The translations under genes and the position numbers were made by a program. A stretch of 64,000 nucleotides of DNA from positions 1 through 64,000 of the forward strand of contig ADNK01001335.1 of assembly GCA_000320545.1 (NCBI GenBank), written 5' to 3'. This stretch comes from Bigelowiella natans CCMP2755 (Eukaryota > Cercozoa > Chlorarachniophyceae). How positions within the stretch are numbered: the first letter of the stretch is position 1; the number at the start of each line of letters is the position of its first letter. Positions 24,178-34,467 of this stretch are shown here, one piece after another. The notes beneath the pieces are model-generated. The model saw nothing but the letters and a program-made list of their open reading frames with translations, was not told the DNA's origin and did no database searches.

Positions 24178-26654
24178 ATGGAGGAGAAGGGCAAGGAAAA
24201 CGGAGAGGCCGCTGTTGTGAAGGATCGGCGTGACGAAGATACGAACCAAGCATTATTCAACGCAATTCAGAGAAAGGATGAAACCATTCAAAAATTGCAA
24301 AATGACTTCGATAAAGTGGTGGAGCGGCTTGCAGAAAAGGTGACGAGCCACCAAGTGCACAAAAAATATCAATCGATATTGATTTACTATGTTCCTTTAC
24401 AGAGTCTCCTCTGTGAGCGCTTGGCCGGGGAGCTTGAGGCAACGCGTAGATCGTTACGAAATTATACGTCTACAAACATGTACTTCCTTAGTTAGAGCTT
24501 TTCAGATTTCAAACTTCTGATACGTTTCTTTGCACACATTTAAAAAGAGTATCCAAGCTGAAAGGAGCATTAATCGAACCCGCCAGCGTCCGTGGGAACT
24601 CCAAGACAAAAACATCACAATCCGGCATGGCGTCGCCGATGTTACCGCCGCCGCCGCCTCCTCCCAAATCGCCCATACCGCCTTCGCCTTCATCCTCCCC
24701 CTCCGCGTCACAAGCCGCAACGATTTCGCCGTCGGACCAGAAAGAAGTATCTTCCATCTCCACACAAGTCCTTATTAAAGAGACTCCAATATCCGAAGAT
24801 AAGTCTACTGGTGCTGACACTCAAGACTTAAAAGAGAATCTCCAACAACCGAACAGCAACTTAACCAATATTGAATCAGGACGCTTACAAACTTCGCGAC
24901 ACCGAATGAGAAGAAGCTCACTGCCGCCAAGATCCCCGCCATTTTCGCCCCAGGCATCTGAAATAGCGGCTATTACCCTGAAGGCGAAAGAGGATGCTCG
25001 TATAAATAGAGATAAACTAGAGAAAGACTCGCTTGTAATACAGCTCAGAAGGGAGGAGGCAGCACTGCGGCGCTTGGTTGCTGAAAAAGAAGCTGAGAGA
25101 GAGACTATTGCTGCCAAAGCCGGTAAATTGTCCCGAGATCTCGAAACAGTAACTACTCGTTTCACCAGCGTCTCTGCTGAGATATTTGACGTAAAGTCGA
25201 AAGCAGAGGAGGAAAAGAGTATTTGGGAAAGGGACACTAAAAGATTCCAAGCGAAGATGGCCTTACTCCAAGAAGAGTTGCAAGAATCTAAAGTCCTGAC
25301 CGAAGACCTTAAAAAACAACTCCAAAGTGCTGCTACCGAGAGGGAAGAGGCACGCCAACGAGAACAAGAGATTGTTGAACAAATGAAAAAGCAGAAAAAC
25401 GGAGACGTAGGCCAAACCGCGGAGTACCAACGAAAATGGCAGGAGGAGAAATGCCGAGCGGACGATTTGGGGCGGAAGCTGAAGCAATGTGAGGAGAAGT
25501 ATCGGGAGGAAATACAGGCTATAGCAGACTCGATGGAGCTCTTGAAGCTCGAGAGCAAGATAGGGGCCAAGAAAAGTGTTCGTATGGTTGCAGAGCTGAA
25601 GAAAGGATTGCAAGAGAGCGAGACTTCAAAAGAACTTCTCAAGGTTAACATGGCCCAGCTACGTATCTCTTACGAGCAAGCCTGCCTCAAGCTGAACTCT
25701 CTTAGAGCACGTAAGCCTCCAGCGTCACTTCCCCCTCCCCCACCCGCAGCAGGCCGAGACGAAGCCACCAACTCATCCCCAGAACACAACAAGAGTGGAC
25801 AACACCTCTTACAACACAACGCCAACCATGCAACTAGGGGAAACACGAGATCTCTCTCTTTCTCAGCAGGGTGGAATAGCAAAAAGATGATGGGCGTTGG
25901 CTCTCCAGATTGGCAAGAAGTGAAGACATCAGATCCAGTAAATACACGGAATCGGAGGAAATCAGCTGGGTTCCGTGGGCGGCCACCATCCCTATCTTTG
26001 ATGGCCCCCGGCGGTGCTCTGCTCTCATCACACACACCAATCTCTACTCCTACCCCCTCCCTGCCTTCATCGCCATCGGCTTCGTTATCAAAGCCACCGC
26101 CCCCCCGCTGGAGCAAAGAAGCAGAGAGTGAGTATTTCTTGGATGCAGGTAAGAAGCTTCAGGACGCAGTGGAAGTAAGCTTTTCTCTGAAGAAGAACAA
26201 CAAGCACTTAAAAGACCGAATACAGGAGCTTGTGCAGAAACTTTCGGAGAAGGAAAGGCTGATAGCAAGCTTCAACTCTCCTAAAATCGCAGAAAAGATG
26301 CGCAGGCTTGGGGATATGGAATCTGAAAATTTGCTTTTAAGAGAGTCCCTGAAGAATATGGCGATTGAGGTCAGAGAATTGAGCGACAAAGTCAACCTTT
26401 ACAAGAATGGTATTTACGGGAGCAACGGAATTGGAGTTGAAGTTAAAGGAGAACAGGAACAATCGAGAGGATTCTTCCAATCTTCTTTTTCTCAGCCTGA
26501 TCAAATGAATATGTCAAAAATACAAGGGCAAACTTTGCCCGTTCACACATCAAAAACTAGTGGTGCTGATGATGCTCGTGAGGGTGGATCGCCGCTGAGC
26601 AGCACAGAATGTGTTGAAACTGAGGCTACACAATTCACCGAGATAGAGGTGTAA
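24178..26654 (+). CDS. Coiled-coil protein, about 780 residues
   Basis: Three exons: 24178-24339, 24403-24479, and 24548-26654 (stop TAA). Phases 0 and 2 match. After a short charged start comes a Pro-rich stretch (PPPPPPPKSPIPPSPSSS), then heptad-rich Glu/Lys/Leu sequence at about residues 190-430, a second Ser/Pro-rich linker around residues 440-580, and a C-terminal coiled coil (LKDRIQELVQKLSEKERLIA). The architecture suggests a cytoskeletal or centrosomal/ciliary scaffold, but composition alone cannot name it. The long third exon is free of repeats, unlike the neighbouring genes. Confidence 0.75.
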
Positions 26655-27539
26655 GAAGGAGCATGGAAAAAATCATTTTCAAATAAATTTTCTGGTAATT
26701 GGCCATGAGTTTCCGTTCGTGTGCATTAATTTGCGGCTGAGATACATTACTTATTTAGTTATCATAATTGTGCTCCGCGCGACGAGCATTTATTGTTACA
26801 TGCTTCCATACCCTGTCAATATGGTCAACTTTTATTAAAAACTATGTGTAATCCGGGCGGTACAATGACGTCAGATGCATTGAAAGTTGAGAGATAACTA
26901 ACGTTTTGCGGCAAATTTTATGCATAACACTTTTTGCCGCGCGCTTGCCCAGTCGGGGTCGCGCAGGGGGTACATATGCGCTTGTATCCTGCTGCTAGCT
27001 TATAAGCTAGCCCGCAATCTGCCTTGTTAGCTTGCACGACGTGCATGGCGCACGCATACCGACTCTTTGTGTAGCACCACACGCATTCTGTACGCTAGCT
27101 ACACTATCTAGCTATGTTCACGCATAGCATGACAGCATGACTAGCTAGCTAGACGTAGGCTGCAATGCGCAATAATAAATGAATTCCCGTGGATGGCTGA
27201 TGCACGCTCGCATGAACCCCGCCGCGGCTGTATTACTAGAGTAGCAGATAAGAGGTGGGCAGCTGCCAACCACTAGACGATGGCAAGCAAGCATGATTAA
27301 TCCCAGTGAGTCGTCTGATACCCATGACAATGTATACACCTGTTTAACTTTGCCAGTTGGGATATAACATCTAGAAATATCACAGACAGCAATTTTTTTG
27401 GGGATCTGCACGATCTAAACGACCGTGTGCGTGCTTTTGAAGTGTTGCATGTAGTCCGAAGCCTTTGATAGTATCATGAAAGTGGGCACCCCACCAACGA
27501 CCACCTAACAAAGAACAGCATCAGCGTTGGATTTATGTG
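26655..27539. other. Convergent spacer with CTAG-rich core
   Basis: Two 3' ends meet here. From about 26935 to 27150 the sequence becomes GC-rich, then dense in GCTAGC and CTAGCTAG words, like 37.9-39.1 kb. No exon seen. Confidence 0.55.
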
Positions 27540-28500
27540 TTAGTATTGCTTGTTTAGTACCCCTTTCTGGATCAAAGCCTCAGCAAGAGGGTCTTCCATG
27601 TTTATTTCTCGAACGCTATGTGGCTTACCGCCGTTCTCCACTTCAACGTATACCGCAATATTTTTAATAGTATAATGTTTCTTCTTATCCCACTGCGGCT
27701 GTGTTCCTTTGGGTGGGAACATTTGCCCCAACTGCTCTTTGAAGGACCGTAACTCATGCATATCCTGGACGAAATCTGTCACATAGAATTCCGGATACAT
27801 GAAAACTACAGGCCAGTGGAGACAGCCGTTTTTATCGAGCATTGGCTTATGATCGCCACTTAATGTATCAACCGTAGTCCTAATTTTCCTCAACTTGATC
27901 GATTCGGCCAGTAAATCAGCAAATTTCCGGTCAGCATCCTTTGAACAAAGATACATATTTGGATGATGACTGGCGCAACGCGAGCAACACACTGAACTAA
28001 CCTTTTTCATAGCCTTCACGCGCTCGCTTTCTTTCTTTTTCTCCATTGAGATTTCCAGTTTTTTGATGAGATTAGCGACATAGTTCCGCTTTAAAAAGTC
28101 GTCCTTGGCCCATTTCAATGCATGCTCATACCACTTCATCGCCTGGGAATGTCATAACAAAGGATTGCATCGCAGTTTAATCATCTGGTACTTGATGAAT
28201 TGCGCACAGATTCACCTCTTTGGGTTTCCCTAGGGCTTCTGAGGCTTGCCCAGCACGACAATAAGCTTTAGAATTCTTGTGATTGAGTTTTAGTGCTTCC
28301 TGAGTATAATGGCAGCAGTGAAGGTGTTTCACTCACTTTGTCTTCTTAGAACAACAAAAGCGGGCACTTTGTTAGATATACTACTTTACAATCGTCGATA
28401 GCTCGTCCGTAATTTTGTCTGTGATGGTGAATGAGAGCTCTGTTGGAGTAAACCTGCAATGAACGATTATAGATTTTAGATTTTAGATTATAGATTATAG

Positions 28501-28578
<78 letters not shown>

Positions 28579-29515
28579 TCGCAATTTAGTTTTTGCTTAG
28601 TGATTGGTTACTTGGCTCTCTAATCGAAGATCGCCACATTCGCAGTCGAGCGCCTGTTAAAGTAAGAAGAAAACCTACTGAGCTCGAGAGAAGTGCGTGG
28701 AACGCATCATTACAGCAATTTCAGGTACTCATAAACCTGTTGGTAGAACGTCAATGCATCGTTCCACCTGCGTTTCCCAGCTTTGTAGCACTGATGCATG
28801 CAACAACACAGAATGAGTAACTTCGCATGAAAGCCTCTGCCGACAATGTCACTTTATCTCTCTATACAATATCAATAAATTACAACACATTGTTACTGCT
28901 ACATCGTTTCCATTCTGCTTGCAATTTTTGGCCTTCTCTTTGGGATCCTGGCCAGCTTCGATAGCCTAAGAATTGTGTTTTATACGATACGACCAAGGTT
29001 GATTCGGCTTTTACAAAGATGATCACCAGCAATTACCATTTCGAACAACAATATATGTCAATACCTCAATCATTTTCCATGCGTCTCCTTGATCTTCCTT
29101 TCGAGGTCTTACCTGTCAGTGTTTCGTATCATTACCGTGTAGATAACCAATGCTGCACGAACTTTACCTTGGCGAAAAGAGGAATCTGGTTCAAATACTT
29201 ATCAATCTCGTCAGGATCATCAGGAAATCTTTTCCTATGAGGTAACATATATGAATTTGGTGAGGGACAAATCCATCTGCTGCAGAATTAAAGTTTTGTG
29301 CCAGCCCTTGCTGTTTCATATTAGATTAGAGCTGATTACGGGTCTCTCGACGGTGGAATTCCCATTGATACCCTCTCCAGATCATCTTTGATTTTTTCAG
29401 CTTCCTCTTTCGAAACCTTTTTCGATTCTTTGATTTTTTCAGCTTCCTCTTTCGAAACCTTTTTCGATTCTTTCACTCCAGATTCCTTCGCGGGAGGTGC
29501 CGGTGTTGTCGACAT
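27540..29515 (-). CDS. TTC4: TTC4/Cns1-type TPR co-chaperone
   Basis: Hsp90/Hsp70-binding co-chaperone of the cytosol and nucleus. Exons, high to low: 29515-29340, 29234-29168, 29112-29065, 28965-28903, 28790-28737, 28653-28612, 28453-28385, 28299-28216, 28142-27540; all phase-matched, about 401 residues. Order: N-terminal segment, PKRFPDDPDEIDKYL, then three TPRs with the carboxylate-clamp pattern (AKNCKQNGND, VYSNRALIHHHRQNYGRA, NHKNSKAYCRAGQASEALG), a charged helix, and the C-terminal Cns1 wheel domain (WPVVFMYPEFYVTDFV, LGQMFPP, NIAVYVEVENGG). The stretch about 28006-27944 is 63 bp, begins GTTAGT, ends TTCAAAG and keeps the frame; it is probably a short intron. A 42-bp tandem duplication in exon 1 duplicates 14 residues. 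Confidence 0.9.
28504..28575. repeat. (TA)n(TG)n compound microsatellite
   Basis: About 36 bp of TA then about 36 bp of TG in a TTC4 intron, preceded by copies of TTTTAGA/TTATAGA. Confidence 0.95.
29388..29471. repeat. 42-bp exact tandem duplication in TTC4 exon 1
   Basis: Two adjacent copies of a 42-bp unit that begins TTTGATTTTTTCAGC. On the minus strand it encodes KESKKVSKEEAEKI twice. The copies look identical over most of their length, so the event appears recent. Confidence 0.9.
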
Positions 29516-30567
29516 CCGTAGGTGACGATGGGGCGGAGAAAGGTGAAATTTCGTTATTGAATTCTGGTTGACGACATGCAATATTCGTTGTCTCCCAGTG
29601 AAAACTTAATCCAAATTTATTTTACGAGGTACTAATCCATAGCACGATGACGACTTCAGATTATCGAAGTTTCTTATAGATTTATCGAACCCAGCGGATA
29701 ATTCCCAGAAATAGGTGTGGGGGTACGTGGCAAGTAGGTAAACCGCCTTCCGCTTACTTCCGAGGCAAGTTTTTGACGTAGAATTAGGTAAAACAACCAA
29801 AAAAACACCTTATTTGCTGGCAGAGCTTTGATTTAAATGCGAATTTGGGGAATACGTTAATAAAATTGTTGTCGGAAATGTACGATGTGTCTATTTTCTT
29901 GTGATAATGTATTTTTGATCCCAGGCTTGATTTTGGAAGAGAGACATAAAAATATTATTGACGCAAGAAAATATTTATTGAGTCATAAAATCGTTTGTCA
30001 CTTGAACATTCCTCCCCCTTACTTTGGATGTGAAACACGGGTTGGGAGTTTTGGCGCTTATAACAACTTGAATCATTATTCTCGGTAAAACGTACCGAAT
30101 AGTAAATCATAACTTCGTGCTTTGGAACAAAGGTCAGGTCAACAAATAACTGAATGGTGTCGTTTCGCAGTCAGAAGTTCACATTTTTTTTAACTTGCAT
30201 CATGTGTCCAAAACCATAGTTTTCTCTTGCTGATGGCATTAAAAAAATCTCTTTAGAAATGTAAAAGGAAAACATAGTGAAAGTAAAACTTTGTAGGATG
30301 AGGAAATGTAATTATTTATTATCCAGTCTCAACGAGAAGGCTTTGTCTTGCAGCTACTCAGCATCGACAAATACACTCCTAGTCTAAGGAGGTCTTCGTA
30401 ATCGTGCCTCTGATCCCGAGGAGTGCAACAGGTGCTTTTAAGAAGATCTGTGTGTGCAAATAATCTTAGCTTGCAATTTTAATTAGGAAATCTAAGAGGA
30501 GGTTGCACAAGATTTTTGGCAAGATTAGCGACCGTTTGCCTAATTCCTTAAATAGAGGCATAAGGGA
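29516..30567. promoter_or_regulatory. AT-rich divergent spacer, TTC4 / PRL phosphatase
   Basis: Contains the 5' regions of both neighbours. AT-rich, without long repeats. Small open frames at 29606-29800 (-) and 29885-30088 (+) lack coding character or splice context. I see no named element. Confidence 0.5.
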
Positions 30568-31250
30568 ATGACAGGAGGCATGATATCGCAATACGTTTCC
30601 ACGCCGTCTCTAATTATTTACAAGGACCAGCGGTACCTCATTATGGACGCTCCCACAGATGCTAACTTAGACGAGTACCTAAAGGTAATAAATATAATTA
30701 TCTAGATGCTGAGTAGCGTAGTGGGTTTGAAGGATTACTAGAGAGGACAAGGGTAAATCTATGAGAAACACTGAAAATATTGATTTTAACCATTGAAGGA
30801 GTTGAAAAACGAGAACGTAACGGTTCTCGTTCGAACCTGCGAGCCTTCATACTCGGTGGAAAAGCTTACACGGGCAGGAATCACAGTCAAAGTAATTATA
30901 TGATTGATGCATATAGTTTTGCTCTAAGAATCAATTTAATAACTTAGGAATTGCCCTTTTCTGATGGGGCGCCACCGCCCACTGAAGTTGTGAACAAATG
31001 GCTTGGGATTGTAAAGGACGTTTTTGAGAAAAAAGGCGAGAAAGCAACCATTGCCATCCATTGCGTTGCTGGGCTCGGAAGAGCACCTGTTTGCGTTGCA
31101 ATAGGACTGATTGAAAGAGGAATGGATCCTGAACTTGCTATCCAAGAGATTCGTAACAAACGTAGAGGCGCAATCAATCGGCGCCAAGCAAAGTTCCTAT
31201 TCGATTATAAGCCCAAAAATCTGGCTCAAGGCTGCTGTGCTGTCATGTAG
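30568..31250 (+). CDS. PTP4A: PRL-type (PTP4A) prenylated protein tyrosine phosphatase
   Basis: Dual-specificity-like phosphatase anchored by prenylation at the plasma membrane and endosomes; PRLs bind CNNM Mg transporters in animals. Exons 30568-30684, 30799-30891 and 30948-31250 join in phase 0; about 170 residues, the family's usual size. Seen: SLIIYKDQRYLIMDAPTD near the start; LVRTCEPSY; the general-acid loop ELPFSDGAPPP; the catalytic P-loop HCVAGLGRAP (Cys and Arg of CX5R, with Ala after Arg as in PRLs); GMDPELAIQEIRNKRRGAIN; and a C-terminal CCAVM, where the last four residues form a CaaX box ending in Met (favours farnesylation). An in-frame ATG at 30580 could be the start instead. 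Confidence 0.95.
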
Positions 31251-31573
31251 TGTGAAGTAATCAGAAGGTAGCAAGTTGCACATAGGGTTCACCAAGAGGA
31301 GTATGTCATCAGAAGAGTATTCTCCAATAAGGAGAAAATATACTGTTGTGGGAGTCGCTGATTTTTGCAGGTGATCTTCTAGGCCTTGGGCATGGGGCAT
31401 TGACGACTTTTTGATTATTTATATATTCATTCAATTTTGGTCTAATTAATGTTGCGGCAACCGATGATTATAATCAAATGCATCACCACCGTTCTTGGCT
31501 GACGCAGCGTTTATTACATGCGCATAGCGACCCCTAGGACCGCACAATATATATGTATATATATACATATATA

Positions 31574-31632
31574 CAGGGGGGTTCCACAATTTGGTGCGGA
31601 TTCTGACTTTTTTCTGAGAAATTTTGTGCAGT
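31574..31632. repeat. Left terminal inverted repeat of the pogo-like element
   Basis: CAGGGGGGTTCC start, then GTGCGGA and TTTTTTCTGAGAAATTTT followed by GTGCAG. The reverse complement of the right end has CAG, GTGCAGA, then TTTTTCTGAAAAATTTTT. The match is imperfect but collinear. Confidence 0.6.
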
Positions 31633-31815
31633 CTCAGGCGGTGGCGCTTGCGCCGCGCGAGCAACGTGACAAGCAACATGGAGCCCCATGAGGCTGCACA
31701 GCGCGTAGTTGGGATGCACACTTTGTTCAATTCTGTGTCAGGTGTTGGTGACACACATCTTCTAGATTTGTTTGCCCACATCTGTTCACATCCGCACACT
31801 TTGCCCACAATCGTG

Positions 31816-33770
31816 TCATTCGTAATCGGTGCTGCTGCTGTCACTGCTAGCAAGCTCATCGCCAACCTCACGCACTGCTGCGTCAATCGCGTGGTCTCTT
31901 TCCGACAATTTCATGAGCTTGTTCTTCATCGTCATTGCCATGATCTTGTGAAGTTTTTTCCGCTTGCGAGCCTTTCGTTTCATCTTGCGGTGCACCTGTT
32001 TGCGCAACTGCTGCCTGGTCTGTGGATGCCCTCCGCTGCAACAGCACCTGATGCAGCGACCGCATCCGATGCAGCGCTTGCAGTTCTTGTGACAGCTCAG
32101 ACCACACGTCCCTGTGTGGCAGACCTGCTGCGGCGGCGGGGCATCTGTGCTGTCGTCCGATCCACACTCAAAGCCATCAACATCGTGTGCAGCGCTTTTG
32201 CCGCCTCGACGGGCATTTTTCTCACCGCGAGCATTGGGCCCCGCCTTGCTGACCTGTGTTGCCTTCGATGTGCCCAGCTTGGGCGCTGGGACGCTCTGCT
32301 CAGTCGCGTTTTCTGCAGATTGCGTCGATTGTGCCTCCATGGCTGCCACTCGCGCCAGCAGTTGCTTCACCATGCGCCCACTTTCAGCACAACGCTCGTT
32401 CGCTGCTGCCAGCTTCCTCTCGCACTCCGCCTTGATGCGCGCGGCGCTTTCGTGCTCATCATCCTCACTCTCAGTGATGTCGCATGCCGATTCCGACTTT
32501 CGGCTCGCCGCAGCTGCTGATGCCCCGCCACGCCGTGCAGCCCTTCCTTTTTTTGACCTCCTTGTGTTGCGTCCTCCGCCATTCCTCCTCTTCTTGTTCT
32601 TCTTCTCTGACGGCTGGTGGACCACCAAAATTGGATCATTCTCGCTGTCGCCCTCGCTAGGCACGCTTTCCACCTTCTTTGTCGCGTCCTGACTGGTGGC
32701 TGCTGCGTCCGGCTTGCGCAGCTCGTCCACCCAATTTCTCAGGGCGTCGTCCACAACACTCAGGCAGCTGCCAGACACAAATGCGGGGGGCTGGTTGCTG
32801 TGACCTTCGAAACTGGCGCCAGTTTCCTGAGACTCCCATCCAGAGACAGCATGGCAACTTGCAGGTGGGCACTGGACCTGAACGTCTTTTTTCGATCCAT
32901 GAGAATTGATCCCATCACCCACTTGTTTCTGATGTCGCCCTCCTTCGCCATCATTGCCTTGGTCGGCTTCTCAAAGGTTGCGAGTTGGCATCTTGACACA
33001 GAGACAGCGTTCTCTGCGTGTGCCACGCCGGCAAACAGAACGCACTTCCCCACTGACCACCCGCCATTGCCATCGTGCAACCGAATCGTGCGGCTTCTTC
33101 TGGCACACGAATTGCAGTGTGCCAGCACTTTGCCTTCGTGGTCACGCAGAGAGTCTGGAAGATTGTGGCTCCGCCTCCTTGCTGCGCAGACACGGTGATG
33201 AATGATGATGAACAATGAACAATGAACAATGAACAAAACATGGTCACACACATCACGTGTGTGCACATGTGCACACGTGTGCACACGTGCATGTGCGCAT
33301 TGCACACCTTGACTTCCCACAGCCGGCGCCGACTCATCATTGCTGATCTTCTCATGCCCCTCGAGCCACATTTCAGCGCCTTCGATGTTTCCGATTGAGC
33401 AGTCGATGAGCGATTCGTCCAGTTGAAGCTCCTTCGTCACCTCGACAGGTGCTTTTTTCATCTCATCATCCGGAAACAGCCAGCGAATTGCCTCAGGTTG
33501 CCTGCCATTTCCATCGTCTTCAATGAACTGCTGCATCGAAACATTGCCCCACTTGAGCCCAAGTCCTGCCTGGGTGAGGCTTTTCGTCGCCACTGTTGCC
33601 TCGAATGGATTCTCTCGGACCGGCTCTCCCAAAAACTCAGACCCGAAGGCCGTGAGTTCATTCGAAATGCGCAATCCAGCCCCGATGATGCGCCCGGTGT
33701 CCTCTTTCAGCAGCACAGGGATGAAGTTGTCGCCCACAATCTCATCATCAAAACAGATTCCCGCGGACAT
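31816..33770 (-). CDS. Accessory protein gene of the pogo-like element
   Basis: Two overlapping minus-strand frames (33770-32760 and 32922-31816) that probably form one spliced gene. The first includes a likely intron of CACGTG/GTGCAC repeats (about 33312-33195, starting GTGTGC, ending near TGCGCAGCAAG). A second splice in the 160-bp overlap would shift into the second frame. The first part reads like a globular domain (GLGLKWGNVSMQQFIEDD, TIRLHDGNGGWSVGKCVLFA). The second has a coiled-coil/Lys-Arg-rich region, then a dense cysteine knot (CGLSCHKNCKRCIGCGRCIR) that could bind zinc, and a basic tail ending in Asp/Ser. Family not recognised. Position and composition tie it to the transposon. 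Confidence 0.5.
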
Positions 33771-33883
33771 TGGCCACGATTTTTCCCGCGCTTTTCGCGG
33801 CTGAAGCCGGCTTTTGTCTGCCCAAGCAACAAGTGCAACAACTTCTGCTCAATGTTGCCAAATGCACTTTGTGGTTTTGGACA

Positions 33884-34033
33884 CAATCCATCAACAGTGA
33901 AGTCGCAGGAAAATGATCGCAGTCAGAACAGTCTTGCGACCCTGCGAACACAGTTTCCACATGCAATCCATCCACAGCAGAGTCGCAGGATGACAATCGC
34001 AGTCAGAACAGTCTTGCGACCCTGCGAACACAC
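33884..34033. repeat. Two direct repeats, period 80 bp
   Basis: Copy 1 about 33884-33953 and copy 2 about 33964-34033 share AGTCGCAGGA at the start and AATGATCGC/GACAATCGC followed by AGTCAGAACAGTCTTGCGAC. They lie in the spacer between the two divergent transposon genes. Confidence 0.85.
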
Positions 34034-34119
34034 TCACAAACACCTGTTCGACCCCTTTCGTCTGCCACGGAGTGTCCACCCTGTGCCGCAAATTGAGGGA
34101 CCAACACGAGGTGCCCAAA

Positions 34120-34396
34120 AAATCAAGGGGGGGAACCCCCCTCTTGGAGGGGGGTTCCCCCAAGCCTTGAACCCAAATGCTGATCTGCTCGCATTGGTGA
34201 TTTGGGTCAAATCTCGCTTCCCAACCCCGCTCGAGTGGTGCAGGACAATCACCATCAGCTGTGCGAGTGGCCACCTTGCTCCACAAAGGGAGTGCGACGG
34301 AGTTGCAAAAAAAGTTGAGGGGGGAACCCCCCTCCAAGAGGGGGAAACGCGCCCATTGGTGATTCACCAATCTCGCTTCCCAACCAAACCCGCTCG
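34120..34396. repeat. Repeated G-run palindromes and TCTCGCTTCCCAACC boxes
   Basis: A perfect-stem palindrome of G and C runs around TCTTGGA at about 34126-34161, and a related shorter one at about 34319-34345. Each is followed by ATTGGTGAT and then TCTCGCTTCCCAACC (34212 and 34371). Together they form two imperfect direct repeats of roughly 100 bp. They may be transposase-binding or promoter sites. Confidence 0.7.
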
Positions 34397-34467
34397 ACAA
34401 GGGGCGTGGGCTCTCTGACACTGACGCGAATTCCAAGCCTCCGTTCAGGCTGATCTGACTCGAACAC

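Noticed and set aside
24821-26268. Several minus-strand frames up to 276 codons
   Set aside because: Antisense to the coiled-coil exon. The Ser/Cys/Leu-rich content is what results from reading Glu/Lys-rich codons backwards.
31624-33198. Long plus-strand frames (298, 192 and 193 codons)
   Set aside because: They are antisense shadows of the GC-rich accessory gene. The minus-strand frames have ordered composition and a Cys-cluster.
33423-34418. 331-codon plus-strand frame
   Set aside because: It overlaps the start of the minus-strand accessory gene and the repeat-rich spacer. It has no motif, and part of it is palindromic repeat.
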